NCBI RefSeq assembly: GCF_014947265.1
Contig: NZ_JADCNK010000007.1
Location: forward strand, 1-64,000
From: Pedobacter sp014947265
GTDB taxonomy: Bacteria; Bacteroidota; Bacteroidia; Sphingobacteriales; Sphingobacteriaceae
Reading direction: 5' to 3'
DNA length: 64,000 nt
In this document: positions 43,628-53,417 of the stretch, one piece after another
How the letters are laid out: each line of letters opens with the position of its first letter
Position numbering within the stretch: position 1 is the stretch's first letter
Position numbers and translations under genes: made by a program
Notes under the pieces: generated by a model
What the model saw: the letters and a program-made list of their open reading frames with translations, nothing else
What the model was told of the DNA's origin: nothing
Databases searched by the model: none

Positions 43628-44362
43628 TTAATTTGCAAACAGCGTCTTTACGATAATCTTATGTGAAGTTCCGGTGATGATACTTCCAAATTCATTTTCA
43701 ACAAAATAAAGTGTAAGGATGCGCTTGTTATCGGTAGGATCAGATAGTATAGCGTAAATATCATCTAATACGGGCTGCTGAGTTTCACTATCAACTATTT
43801 GTAAAACAATGTTATATGTGCCGTCCTTATATAAAACTTCTGCAAACTCTGCCGGAAAATTGCTTCCTATTTTATTAATCCTACCGCCTTCAACCAATTC
43901 AAAAGTATTAGGGTCTGACCAGTAAAAAATAACGTCCACTGGTTTGGCAAATGCTTTTGGCGCAAAATTTGCAAATTTCACCTTGATGTGTTCTTTATCT
44001 GGCTGAGGTTCTTCAGAACCGTTATTTTCAAGAACAACTGGTGTTACTTCTGCTGTGGGTTGAAAAAGTATCCAATTATTTGTTGCATTTGGCGCAGTAT
44101 TATAAAGTGTGTCTAAGATCGGTTTGCCTGAATCATCCAAGATCGAAAGCCGTCCCTGACCTGCTGGGACTTTTATATTTGCTAACTGAAGTTCTCGACC
44201 TTCGTTCAATAAAACATTATTGTACTTAATCAATAATTTTTGATAAGAGGTTTGATTAATTAAGTTTAAAAAACCAAATTCTGAAGCAATGAGTGGCTGT
44301 TCTTTTTTACAGGAAAAAAGCATCAGGCTTAATATAGAAAATAAAGTAAAAAACTTTGACAT
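43628..44362 (-). CDS. hypothetical lipoprotein of TonB locus 2
   Basis: A 244-residue exported lipoprotein (signal MSKFFTLFSILSLMLFSC, Cys18, then KK). The rest looks beta-rich, with two domain-like halves: residues 28-115 (GFLNLINQTSYQKLLIKYN, VPAGQGRLSILDDSGKPIL) and 130-244 (HIKVKFANFAPKAFAKPVDV, YNIVLQIVDSETQQPVLDD). This resembles DUF4397-like surface proteins, but the match is weak. It is last in the locus 2 operon after the beta-helix lipoprotein and a hairpin. Confidence 0.65.
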   Translation of the reverse strand: MSKFFTLFSILSLMLFSCKKEQPLIASEFGFLNLINQTSYQKLLIKYNNVLLNEGRELQLANIKVPAGQGRLSILDDSGKPILDTLYNTAPNATNNWILFQPTAEVTPVVLENNGSEEPQPDKEHIKVKFANFAPKAFAKPVDVIFYWSDPNTFELVEGGRINKIGSNFPAEFAEVLYKDGTYNIVLQIVDSETQQPVLDDIYAILSDPTDNKRILTLYFVENEFGSIITGTSHKIIVKTLFAN

Positions 44363-44390
44363 ATAATTTGTATAACGATTTAAATTTATA

Positions 44391-44420
44391 AAGGCGGCTA
44401 CCTTAAAAGGTGCCGCCCTT
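44391..44420 (-). terminator. intercistronic hairpin
   Basis: AAGGGCGGCACCTT pairs with AAGGTAGCCGCCTT on the minus strand, allowing one mismatch. It lies 18 bases past the stop of the beta-helix lipoprotein; there is no T-run, so it may be a processing or attenuation hairpin rather than a full terminator. Confidence 0.5.
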
Positions 44421-44437
44421 ATTTTAAAAGAGTTTAA

Positions 44438-45859
44438 TTAATAAACTTGATTTTGTGGAGTAAGCAATGTCCAGCCTTGTAACCAAGTGCCTGTAGCAGA
44501 AGTACCTGGTGCAATAGCGCCAGCATACGGGCTAGAAGTTGAAGCAGGTGATGTTGCACGTGGCACTAACTGGCCTACATTGTAAGCGGTAGCATCACCA
44601 AGATAGAATGGTGATAATCCGCCTATAGCACCAAACTGAAGATAGCTATTAGCATTTGTAGCAGTGCTATTAGGTGTTTCCGCACCAACTACCGCTGCAG
44701 TAAATGCATGCAAAATGTTGGTAGTGAAAGTGCCTGAAGCCGAATTCTCTTTGATAACGCCAGTAGGAAAACCGCCGAAAACTGAATTCTGAATATCAAA
44801 ACTAGAATTTCTTCTCAAACGAGCACCAGCTCTAAGAATCGAATTTGTAGTGTTTGTACCTAAGATTGTAAAGTTCTTAAGCACTGGTGTGGTTCTTGGT
44901 GTTGCACCACTGCCAGTTTTATCATTATCCGACTCGATACCGTTTGCATCAGACGCACCACCCGAAGTACTGTGTGTTGAATTCAATGCTTTAAGACCTA
45001 CTGCATACTGAATAGTGCCGGTATAACCGAAATCGAAATCGAAATCATCATCATCACCACCAGCTGCAACCAGGTAAGTAGCATTTACTGTACCACCGAA
45101 GAACTCGAAGCTATCATCAGCAGAGTAAGTCACCTGGATGTGATCTAAAGTGGTACCTGAACCAACACCACCCAAAGTTAAACCGTTGATTTCGTTATTG
45201 GCGAACAATACCAATCCCGGATATTCAATACGAACGTACTTTAAAGTTCCTGAATTATCGGTATTGTCTGTTCCACCGTAAGTAATGTCAACACCTGATG
45301 GTGGAGTTGGCAAACCTTCAATAACTGTGGTGGTCGGCTGGTTTATAGGGGCATCTCCTAATAAAATTACACCACCAAAATCACCTGCTGCTCTGCTACC
45401 AGGAGCATTTGGCGAGGTGAATATAATTGGAAGGGCTGCTGTTCCTTGCGCGTCTAGTTTTGCACCTTTTACTACCACTAAAACACCACGAATGTTTTTG
45501 GTAATATTAACTCCAGCTTCAGTTGCCGTGTAAGATTTAAATGCACCTGATGAAAGGATTGTACCAGGAGCGATTTTTAGGGTTTTACCGCTTGGCACGT
45601 AACTTACACCATCAATTAACCATACTGTGCTACTGGTCAGGTTAATGATGTTGTCTGAAGCGTTACCGTCGAAACTGTCCTGAATTACGCCATCTGCGTT
45701 AACCGGGATACTCAACTGCGACGGGTTGCTGAAACCTGCTGTTTTTGCATGATCGTAGTTACCGCTACCATCCTTGCCTAATTCTTTTTTACAGCCGCCT
45801 GTAAAAAGACCGAGAGCTACCGTAGCTGTCATGCCTAGATTTTTCAATGTTGTTTTCAT
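44438..45859 (-). CDS. beta-helix-like surface lipoprotein
   Basis: A 473-residue lipoprotein (signal MKTTLKNLGMTATVALGLFTG, lipobox GGC, Cys23). It has repeating short beta motifs suggestive of a right-handed parallel beta-helix (GVLVVVKGAKLDAQGTAALP, GTLKYVRIEYPG, TTLDHIQVTYSADDSFEFFG) and an acidic tract GGDDDDFDFDFG that could bind divalent metal. The same phrases occur in Bacteroidota proteins paired with TonB receptors, but the ligand is not known to me. It is directly downstream of the STN-TonB receptor, so it is probably its surface partner, as SusD is for SusC. Confidence 0.7.
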   Translation of the reverse strand: MKTTLKNLGMTATVALGLFTGGCKKELGKDGSGNYDHAKTAGFSNPSQLSIPVNADGVIQDSFDGNASDNIINLTSSTVWLIDGVSYVPSGKTLKIAPGTILSSGAFKSYTATEAGVNITKNIRGVLVVVKGAKLDAQGTAALPIIFTSPNAPGSRAAGDFGGVILLGDAPINQPTTTVIEGLPTPPSGVDITYGGTDNTDNSGTLKYVRIEYPGLVLFANNEINGLTLGGVGSGTTLDHIQVTYSADDSFEFFGGTVNATYLVAAGGDDDDFDFDFGYTGTIQYAVGLKALNSTHSTSGGASDANGIESDNDKTGSGATPRTTPVLKNFTILGTNTTNSILRAGARLRRNSSFDIQNSVFGGFPTGVIKENSASGTFTTNILHAFTAAVVGAETPNSTATNANSYLQFGAIGGLSPFYLGDATAYNVGQLVPRATSPASTSSPYAGAIAPGTSATGTWLQGWTLLTPQNQVY

Positions 45860-45981
45860 TTTTTTGTTTTTAATTTTTAGTACTGCTAAGTTATATATTC
45901 AATTGTTAATTTAATGTTATTTATTTATGTAATTATCTGTATATCAAATAATTGAGTTATTTACCCAGATACTACGCGCTG

Positions 45982-48900
45982 TTAAAAATTATAGGTAAAA
46001 GACAAATTGTAAGTACGGCCATATTTCATTTGATAACGCATTCTGTCCTGGTTTTCCGGCTCATAATTATCTGTTCCTTTAACCCTTGTAAAGCCTTCGG
46101 TATAACCGCCTTCCCACGATTGAGAATTGATGTAATATTGATCAGCAGTATTTAACAGGTTGCTGATGTTTAATTTAATCTCACCCTTTTGTTTAAGGAC
46201 CCTTCCGCTCAACTGCAGATCAAGCAGGCTCCGCGCCCTTTGAAATTCTGTTTCAGCAGGATTTGCGGAAATGATGTAAGAACGGTAACCGGAACGGTTG
46301 AAACTCAACGTGCCACCCAAAAATTTGTCCTGATACCCTAACCCCGCATTGATTATATAAGGCGACTGCCCGATAAGCGGACGTTTTAGGGGCTGTATAA
46401 CCTCTATTTTTTCTGGCGCTTTGTCCGGATTAGCAGGGTCATAGGCCGGATTGTTTGTTTTTATAATCGTTTTAATTTCGCTCCAGATATAAGCCGCGTT
46501 ACCAAAGACGTTAAAATTGGCCAAACTTGGGCTGATTACGTTCAGCGATTTACGGAACTCCATTTCGATACCATAATTCTTTGCTGAATGCTGGTTTTGA
46601 TAAGTCAGCGTAAGGATGCTGCTGCCCGGGCTTAAGTTGACCAATTCGACCGGACGATCCAGGTATTTATAAAAACCCGATACCGATAGAATTTCTCCGG
46701 CACTTGGGTAAAATTCATAACGCAGGTCGATGTTCTCAATTTTGGTACTGCTTAAATTACCGCCCCTTATGGTTGCCTGCAACAGCGGATCTGGAAAGCC
46801 AAAAGTAGAGGTTTCCCTGAAATCGGGTCTGATCATGGTTTTAGCATAGGCTGCCCTGACATTCATTTTTTCACTAAGGCTATAAGTGGCATTGATAGAG
46901 GGTAAAAAGTTCCAGTTTTTTTCCCCGGTCAATATCGGATTCTCCTGGTTGATAATTATATCAGGGTACTGCGCCTGTTGCAGTCTGCGTCTTCTGATCT
47001 CTTCTTCCTGGCGGTTTGCCAGATTAAAATTTTCCGCACGCAGGCCATATACCAAACGCAGTTTTTCAAAAAAACGCTGATCCAGCATTAAGTAGGCTGC
47101 ATGGTATTTAGAATCCGCGTCAAATATCCCGCCACCGCTTTCATTATCCAGGTAATAATACATTTGAGACAAACCGTAACCGATTCTTTCAGGCGTTAAC
47201 AAAGTTTCATAAGGATCGATAAAGCCTGTTGCCCCACGCTGCGCATATATTTTAGCCAGGGCAATATCTTGTGTCCTTTTTTTGTTCCATCCCGTGTATC
47301 CGGCCTTAATCAGGCTTTTATCGTTTAAAAAGTTAAAAGGGTAGCTTATATTTAATGCCCAATTGTAATCGTGCTCTTTTATCGCTGTCCAGAAACGATA
47401 ATCCCATACATAATTTCCGACAACCGTACCCGTCGTGGTAACATTTGGCTCCTGGTAGTATGGTTTATCCCCAAAAGTATTGTCCAAAGCATAATAGGAG
47501 AATTTACGGGTATCTTTGTGCTCCTGATTCAATCCGGTATAACCCAGGCTCCAGTCAAATTTTAATCCCTTGTTACCAATGCTGTGCTCTGCATCTATTT
47601 TATGCTGATTGATATTACTGAATACAGGGTCTGCAAAATTAGTGTTCTGCTTCCGCCCTGATCCCTCATCTCTGCTATAACCCACATAAAAATCTTCATT
47701 AAAGGTGCGCGTATATAAATTGCGCACATTAATCTTGAATTTTTTCCCTTGTATCCCGCCGTTTAGAACTGCCCCCAGATTAGTGTTAAACTGGTATGCG
47801 GTACCATGACCAACCGTGTCAGGTGAATTATAATAATCAGGCGTGACAGCCAAGCCCCTTGCGGACTGAAAAGTATTAACCTGCTGTGTATTGCGATAAG
47901 TCACTCCTGCAACAAAGCCAATTTTGAGTTCCTTCTTCTCATTGATATCGTACAAACGGCCCATAGTAAAACGATAGTTCTGGTTGGGGGCTGTTTTGTA
48001 CTTATACAAACGGAAACCATCCGGATTAAATTTTTTGCCCTGCTCAATGGCACCGGCGTATCCGGTTTTGAACCCATTTGCGTCCGTTGCTTCAATACGT
48101 GGGTCGTCCTGCTGGTTGGCCAAACTATAGAAAACAAGGTTATCAGGCTTTTTACGGTCTCCGTTATCAAATCCGAAATAATCACTACCCTTCCTTGTGC
48201 CAGCTGACAGGAAATCCTTGCCTGTGCTCTGCGTGTTACCGCCCCCGCCAATGCTAATTGTTGTGAAGTTTTGGGTTGGGATGCTTAGCGTGTTTACGGT
48301 CACCTGGCCACCCACAAACTCTGCAGATACATCAGGTGTGGCCGTCTTGTTTACCACTATACTACTTACCAATTCGACCGGTACTACATCGAAGGAAAAA
48401 TTACGGCGGTTCAGGTCGGTATTTGGCATTGTAATACCATCAACAAGTGCCTGGTTATATCGCTCGGTCAGTCCACGGACTACGACATATTTATTGTCTA
48501 AAGTAGTAATGCCACTAACTCTTTTTAATACAGCCCCGACATTGTTGTCCGGGGTACGGGCAATCTGCTCCGCCGAGATACCATCTGTTACCGAAGCTGC
48601 GTTTTTCTGCAGGGCGTAAAGACCAGCTACACTTTCCTTTTTATAAGATGACTTTACGACTACGTCGCTCAAAGAACTGGTAGCAGTTTTCAGCACAATG
48701 TCCAGTTTAACTAACTGACCATCTTTAACGATAACGTCAGCTATGCGCTTGGTCTGGAAGGAAATATAACTTACCTCTATGGTGTAGTTGCCAGGCTCTA
48801 CATTAAAACTGTAGGTACCATCTACGCTACTACTGATAACTTTGTTCCGCTCCAGTAGTTTTATACTCGCACCTGGTAGTGGTTCACCCTTATCATCAAC

Positions 48901-49314
48901 GATCTTGCCGGCAATCCGACCTGGTTGTATCTTTTTTGTCCCTGCTTCCTGTGGTTTGGTATAATTAACTGCAACTGATTTGTTATTAACCGAGAAACTG
49001 AATCCTGAACGGTTCAGATCGTTCAACACTTTACTTAATGGGGTTTTACTGTAGCTGATATTTTCCAGCAGTACTTTCTCTATCGTATTGTCGTAATAGA
49101 ATTTATAGCCTGTTTGTTTATCCAGTTCTTTAAAAAGGGTAACTGCGCTTACTTTATTATTAAATTGAATACTCACAGGACTGGTGATCGTACTGTAAGC
49201 CTGGGCAAATAAAGGCGAACCCAATACAATAAACAGATATAGGAGATTGAATTTAAGGATCTTGTGAAAGTTTTTAATTAAACTATCCGTTAGGATATGT
49301 ATAGAAAAATGCAT
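45982..49314 (-). CDS. TonB-dependent transducer with STN domain
   Basis: A 1110-residue outer-membrane receptor. After a signal peptide ending SPLFAQA comes an STN domain (about 45-120, VSIQFNNKVSAVTLFKELDK), which in FecA-type systems relays ligand binding to FecR; then a carboxypeptidase-like domain (about 132-215, AGKIVDDKGEPLPGASIKLL), a plug with DGITMPNTDLNRRNFSFDVV, and a barrel ending GRTYNLSFTYNF. The plug resembles receptors that lack the YVDG signature of SusC, so its partner is the beta-helix lipoprotein rather than SusD. Preceded by FecR, with an antisense terminator in the gap. Confidence 0.88.
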   Translation of the reverse strand: MHFSIHILTDSLIKNFHKILKFNLLYLFIVLGSPLFAQAYSTITSPVSIQFNNKVSAVTLFKELDKQTGYKFYYDNTIEKVLLENISYSKTPLSKVLNDLNRSGFSFSVNNKSVAVNYTKPQEAGTKKIQPGRIAGKIVDDKGEPLPGASIKLLERNKVISSSVDGTYSFNVEPGNYTIEVSYISFQTKRIADVIVKDGQLVKLDIVLKTATSSLSDVVVKSSYKKESVAGLYALQKNAASVTDGISAEQIARTPDNNVGAVLKRVSGITTLDNKYVVVRGLTERYNQALVDGITMPNTDLNRRNFSFDVVPVELVSSIVVNKTATPDVSAEFVGGQVTVNTLSIPTQNFTTISIGGGGNTQSTGKDFLSAGTRKGSDYFGFDNGDRKKPDNLVFYSLANQQDDPRIEATDANGFKTGYAGAIEQGKKFNPDGFRLYKYKTAPNQNYRFTMGRLYDINEKKELKIGFVAGVTYRNTQQVNTFQSARGLAVTPDYYNSPDTVGHGTAYQFNTNLGAVLNGGIQGKKFKINVRNLYTRTFNEDFYVGYSRDEGSGRKQNTNFADPVFSNINQHKIDAEHSIGNKGLKFDWSLGYTGLNQEHKDTRKFSYYALDNTFGDKPYYQEPNVTTTGTVVGNYVWDYRFWTAIKEHDYNWALNISYPFNFLNDKSLIKAGYTGWNKKRTQDIALAKIYAQRGATGFIDPYETLLTPERIGYGLSQMYYYLDNESGGGIFDADSKYHAAYLMLDQRFFEKLRLVYGLRAENFNLANRQEEEIRRRRLQQAQYPDIIINQENPILTGEKNWNFLPSINATYSLSEKMNVRAAYAKTMIRPDFRETSTFGFPDPLLQATIRGGNLSSTKIENIDLRYEFYPSAGEILSVSGFYKYLDRPVELVNLSPGSSILTLTYQNQHSAKNYGIEMEFRKSLNVISPSLANFNVFGNAAYIWSEIKTIIKTNNPAYDPANPDKAPEKIEVIQPLKRPLIGQSPYIINAGLGYQDKFLGGTLSFNRSGYRSYIISANPAETEFQRARSLLDLQLSGRVLKQKGEIKLNISNLLNTADQYYINSQSWEGGYTEGFTRVKGTDNYEPENQDRMRYQMKYGRTYNLSFTYNF

Positions 49315-49324
49315 ATTTTCGAGA

Positions 49325-49427
49325 AATTTTTTACGATATTTTTTTGTATAAAAATTTAATTTTTAGTAGCGGGCTTGCTATCCGCATTGTAAAGTGCCGT
49401 TTTACCGAACGGCACTTTCTTTTTTAT
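49325..49427 (+). ncRNA. candidate antisense RNA across the receptor leader, locus 2
   Basis: On the plus strand, AAAGTGCCGTT (49391-49401) pairs with AACGGCACTTT (49408-49418), followed by CTTTTTTATTT: a strong intrinsic terminator facing against the operon. A GCGG/CCGC hairpin (49369-49385) precedes it. There is no plus-strand gene nearby. The 5-prime end is uncertain; GCATATTTTCGAG near the receptor start codon is a weak -7 candidate. Confidence 0.42.
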
Positions 49428-49442
49428 TTAGTTTTAGTAGCG

Positions 49443-50432
49443 CTATTTCCTCATGAATGTATATGTTAAACTGTCTGTTTTAGTGAATTTGAGTTTATTA
49501 ATAAATGCAATGGTTGTAATGACTTCATCAATGGTTCGACCCTTAAAATCCCCATTAACAGAAAGATCTTTCGTGTTAACATTATCAAATATGATATTGA
49601 CTTTGTGCCATGAAGCGATCCTGTAAACGGCGTCGCTGAAAGATGCCCTCTCGAAAACAAGGCCTTTTTCAACGGGGTTACCTGGCTCAACATCGAATGT
49701 GCTTAAGGTTTCCTTTGTACCCACATATTCATAGGCATTTCCTGGTGTGAGAAGAATCGCTGGGCGGGATGAACGCTTGTCTGTCGGCTTTATAGCAACC
49801 TTACCGGTATACAGGTTTACTTTACCCCAATGAAACACCGGGTTATATTCTACAGTGAAAGACGTGCCTAAGGCAGTGGTCTGCAGTTCTCCGGATTCTA
49901 CACTAAATGGTTTTTTCGGATTTTTGGTTACTTCAAAAAATGCTTCCCCAACTTTAAGATATACCCTACGCTCTGCTGTGGAAAAAGCCTTCGGATAGCG
50001 AAACACAGATCCTGAAGAAACGGTTACTACTGAACTATCAGGAAGGATTACCTTTAACGTTTTTCCTAATCCTGCCTCTACCGTAATAAAGGTTTTGGTG
50101 TCCTGAATAAAGCTGTAGTATTGAAAACCTTTAACTCCCGCAAAAAGAAACAGAACCGCAGCTATACTTGCTGCAACTTTGTAAACCAGTTTTAACGGTT
50201 GCTTTTTACCAGGACTTATTTTTGAAGAGATATTGTTTTTAATGGAATTTAAGGACTGTTCAATGTCATGGGGTATATCAATCGATTGGGATATTTCCAA
50301 TTCTTCATCATCTTTAAGCAACGGCATGTGTTCACCGCTTGATGCCATTTCCCAAAACTCCTGTTCCTCAAAAGGGCTTAGTGTTCTGTCGGCAAACTTT
50401 TTTAAAAGTTCTTTTTTTCTGTTGTTGTCCAT
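49443..50432 (-). CDS. FecR-family anti-sigma factor
   Basis: A 329-residue protein starting MDNNRKKELLKKFADRTLSP (the ATG at 50432 is preferred to a TTG six codons earlier). Cytoplasmic N-terminus to about residue 83, membrane helix 84-101 (YKVAASIAAVLFLFAGV), periplasmic FecR domain (LGKTLKVILPDSSVVTVSSG, TTALGTSFTVEYNPVF) and a C-terminal DUF4974-like domain (VYRIASWHKVNIIFDNVN). A 282-base gap separates it from its sigma gene; TAGTTTTA at 50485-50492 (minus strand) is one base off the -7 consensus. Otherwise the gap shows nothing. Confidence 0.91.
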   Translation of the reverse strand: MDNNRKKELLKKFADRTLSPFEEQEFWEMASSGEHMPLLKDDEELEISQSIDIPHDIEQSLNSIKNNISSKISPGKKQPLKLVYKVAASIAAVLFLFAGVKGFQYYSFIQDTKTFITVEAGLGKTLKVILPDSSVVTVSSGSVFRYPKAFSTAERRVYLKVGEAFFEVTKNPKKPFSVESGELQTTALGTSFTVEYNPVFHWGKVNLYTGKVAIKPTDKRSSRPAILLTPGNAYEYVGTKETLSTFDVEPGNPVEKGLVFERASFSDAVYRIASWHKVNIIFDNVNTKDLSVNGDFKGRTIDEVITTIAFINKLKFTKTDSLTYTFMRK

Positions 50433-50714
50433 TTTATCACTCGCCGACAATTTCCTATTTGACCGGTTACAGTGATATATACAGTAAAACTAAGGGGTAA
50501 GGGGGGCTCTGTATGAAAATATATTTTTTAGGAGACGAGGGGGTGTCATTTTAGGTGGTTCGACTGAGCATATCCCGCAGCCTATACATTCATAATCATA
50601 AATAATTAAATTTGCTGCATAATTGGACAGCTTAACACCTATTTAAATTATTAAAGAACCAAACCTTATAAAAGGCGCCTAATCAAACGCTACAATTGGC
50701 AAAAGGGGAGCACG

Positions 50715-51269
50715 CTATAAATAATCCCCGGAATGATTGAGTACGGCTAATTTCCGTGTTGCCTTGGAGATGTGGTCTTTCACGGTTTCTTTACCAATAG
50801 AGAGCTCAATCGCGATCTCATCATAAGACAAGCCGGATACCTTAGACATTAAAAAAACTCTTCTTCTTTTCTCTGAAAGAATAGATTGAGTTTTTTCGAT
50901 CAGCGAATTGAAGTCCATACGGATATAAACATCTTCACACTTAACATCATAATTACCATGCTTGTAGTGATCGGTATATTCCAGTTGCATTTTTCTTTCT
51001 TTGGCCATTTCCTGAATCCAGTTGTAAAAAATACTTCGGGCAATTGTATTTAGATATTTTTTGATCCCCTGCTCCGGGTCGATATTAGAGCGGTACTTCC
51101 ATAAACGCAAAAACGCATCCTGAACCAGTTCTTCCGTTATTTCACGAGAACGGGTGTTTTGGTAGAAGTAGAGCCAAATGTTACGGCTCAATATGCTGAA
51201 GACCTGATCGAAGGCCTTTTCATCACCTTCAATGAATCTTTTTACGATATTTAATTCTGAACTTTCCAT
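50715..51269 (-). CDS. ECF RNA polymerase sigma factor, FecI-like
   Basis: A 184-residue sigma factor: region 2 (ITEELVQDAFLRLWKYRSNI, about 43-62) and region 4 with the HTH (SGLSYDEIAIELSIGKETVK, DHISKATRKL). It heads locus 2. Its -7 promoter element is at 51289-51296. As with the other two sigma genes here, the leader is short (19 bases). Confidence 0.93.
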   Translation of the reverse strand: MESSELNIVKRFIEGDEKAFDQVFSILSRNIWLYFYQNTRSREITEELVQDAFLRLWKYRSNIDPEQGIKKYLNTIARSIFYNWIQEMAKERKMQLEYTDHYKHGNYDVKCEDVYIRMDFNSLIEKTQSILSEKRRRVFLMSKVSGLSYDEIAIELSIGKETVKDHISKATRKLAVLNHSGDYL

Positions 51270-51288
51270 GGTAGACGCGTTAGAATTT

Positions 51289-51296
51289 CAAAGTTA
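51289..51296 (-). promoter_or_regulatory. -7 promoter element of ECF sigma gene, locus 2
   Basis: The minus strand reads TAACTTTG, a perfect TAnnTTTG, 19 bases before the ATG. Confidence 0.5.
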
Positions 51297-51358
51297 TTTA
51301 TAATGAATGTAGCCTTTGATTATCTGAATGTTATTTCTGTGTTAACATTAATTGGCCG

Positions 51359-52732
51359 CTAAGGCAACCTTTGTATTTTTACCTGTCCCGCATTTTTATC
51401 CATTAATTCCCTTGAATCATAGAGTAACCGTGGAGCTGCTTTAGCACTAAATGTACTAACCCTTGCCGCTCCGTTTATCCTTGCCAGTGCGCTTTTGATC
51501 AGCGGATCATTAGCATCTCCGAAAGGAACGAGCGCTTCGCTAAACTCATTTGCGGAAATGTCAGGAACTAAACCGGAAGGGTAATCTCCCTCGCTGTTGC
51601 TATTATACAATTTGAAAATCATGGGTTCGATACTCCAATTGTTATTTTTGCTGCTATTACCATCCCTGATCGCAAAGGAAGCCATATCCTTACCGAGTGT
51701 GGACGCGCCTATCTGAATAACATTGACCCATGGCTTCAGTCCTTTTATCAGAAATTCGGCTGCTGATGCAGTGTGCGTTCCGGTTAGCACAAACACCCTG
51801 TTTAAATTTAGCCGCATCGCTTTTAATTCATCAAAGCTGAAGGAATATCCCGGAGCAATATTAGAAATGGTTTTTTCAAATGATTCTCTGCGGGTTCCTG
51901 CGTTTTTATTTCCCCGATATTCGACAAAAATATCGCTTTGGTTTACATTGGATAATATGGCTGCCAGTGCGGCGCTCATGCCAATGTCGCCGCCAGGATT
52001 GTATCTTAAATCTATAATCAGTTCAGAAACGTTTGCCGCTTTAAAGGAAGCAAATGCGGCTTCTAAATCATATTTTGACCTCCCTTCAAAAGAGTTATAA
52101 AATAAATAGGCAATAGCTTTTCCTCCATTGTTAAACACCTTATGCAGATATACCGGATTTTCGGAAATCAGGGCTGCACCGAGCGTAAGCTCCCCCTTCC
52201 CTTCAATATCAAGGCTGATTTTACGTTGGGCAATTGCGGATTGGATCAAATCTGCAATATTACTACCTGATGGCTTCGTTCCATTGATGGTTTTTACGAT
52301 GCTTCCCCTTTCCAATCCGATTGTCTGAGCCTGGGTGCCCGGCACCACCATAGCAACATTTGTTTTCACCTCCCCTGAACTTTCCTGAAAAACGACCAGC
52401 TCAAATCCGAAATTATGGACAAGAGAAGGATAGTAGCTTTCCCGTACAGCGGGATTTGTCAACCTGGAAAACTTATCACGTGAATTTTTAATCGAGGAAA
52501 AAAAGTCAGAAGGTTCAGCATTAAAATTGGGTTTGGAAGGCAGCTCACTACTCCAGTAGTAATAGACTTTCATACTATCCAATACCCAGTTGTTGATATA
52601 TTGATTGGAGCCCGCCGGATAGTCTGGAGGGTTATTATCTTTCTTACAGGAGCTCTGTGTAAGAGAAAATAGCAATAATAGCCAAATACAGCTATAGTAA
52701 CATTTTTTAAAAATGAGTAATCTATTCCACAT
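51359..52732 (-). CDS. S41-family (tail-specific) serine peptidase lipoprotein
   Basis: A 457-residue exported protein (signal ending FSLTQSSC, lipobox Cys29, then KK). A small N-terminal region with WVLDSMKVYYYWSSELP, typical of Bacteroidota S41 enzymes, is followed by a PDZ domain (about 105-190, VVPGTQAQTIGLERGSIVKT) and the tail-specific protease core: DLRYNPGGDIG, the nucleophile serine in TGTHTASAAEFLIKGLK, and the general-base lysine in GASTLGKDMASF. Periplasmic or surface peptidase; the substrate is unknown. It is upstream of locus 2 on the same strand, 89 bases from the sigma gene. Confidence 0.9.
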   Translation of the reverse strand: MWNRLLIFKKCYYSCIWLLLLFSLTQSSCKKDNNPPDYPAGSNQYINNWVLDSMKVYYYWSSELPSKPNFNAEPSDFFSSIKNSRDKFSRLTNPAVRESYYPSLVHNFGFELVVFQESSGEVKTNVAMVVPGTQAQTIGLERGSIVKTINGTKPSGSNIADLIQSAIAQRKISLDIEGKGELTLGAALISENPVYLHKVFNNGGKAIAYLFYNSFEGRSKYDLEAAFASFKAANVSELIIDLRYNPGGDIGMSAALAAILSNVNQSDIFVEYRGNKNAGTRRESFEKTISNIAPGYSFSFDELKAMRLNLNRVFVLTGTHTASAAEFLIKGLKPWVNVIQIGASTLGKDMASFAIRDGNSSKNNNWSIEPMIFKLYNSNSEGDYPSGLVPDISANEFSEALVPFGDANDPLIKSALARINGAARVSTFSAKAAPRLLYDSRELMDKNAGQVKIQRLP

Positions 52733-53417
52733 GGTGCTTATGCTTAGATTAATGGCATATGTAAAATTAGGCTGCTAATGTTAACAAATAATTAAGTTTC
52801 CCCCTTATATACTGACATGGAAACGAATAAATGATGCAGGTCAGGCAGCTTAAAGCAAAGGAGCAAATTACATTGACATGGCCTGCTCTTTTAGAAGTTT
52901 CAAAGGAATCACGAGTTCCGAGTGATTCCCCCGGCCTCAAGGACGGCAAGATATTTTTGTGGACAAAAATACATCTTGCTAAGACCACGCGGGCTTGCAC
53001 TTGCCCGATCCTGAAGCGGTTCTGAACTTAGATTTATACTTAAGAATGCTTGAAAAAATGGTGTGGTAAGCTTCGTTAAGTCAGCTTTTCATTGGTATCT
53101 TGCACTCTTATTCCGTATGGTTCCAATAGAAGAAAGGAGCGCAGGAGCTGCCTAATCTTCTGGCGTGGCTGCTGCCGGATTCACTTGAGTTTCGGGTAGT
53201 AGGCACCGTTGAATTCACAGCCCTTTAGTCCGGCTATGGATATTTCCTTTTTCATGGCTATACAATTAAATTTTATACTACCAAAATTGGGCAAGCTAAA
53301 ATTCCATTTTTCCAATATGGGATGTTTAGTCAAAAAACACCGTTAAGGCATTAAAAAGGCTTTTTTTTTTAAAGCATAAAATCCCTTAAATCGTTAAAAG
53401 ATGAGAGGGATACTTTA
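52733..53417. other. gene-poor stretch
   Basis: No convincing gene. It contains a perfect hairpin, GGAATCAC-GAGTTCCGA-GTGATTCC (52905-52929), and a smaller one, CGGGC-TTGCACTT-GCCCG, near 52990. A frame of 64 codons at 52831-53025 lacks recognisable features. On the minus strand a 24-codon frame (53181-53255) reads MKKEISIAGLKGCEFNGAYY and then PKLK; it might be a tiny peptide gene but has no supporting context. Confidence 0.4.

Noticed and set aside
52831..53025. Plus-strand reading frame of 64 codons
   Set aside because: It reads through two perfect hairpins and shows no family features.
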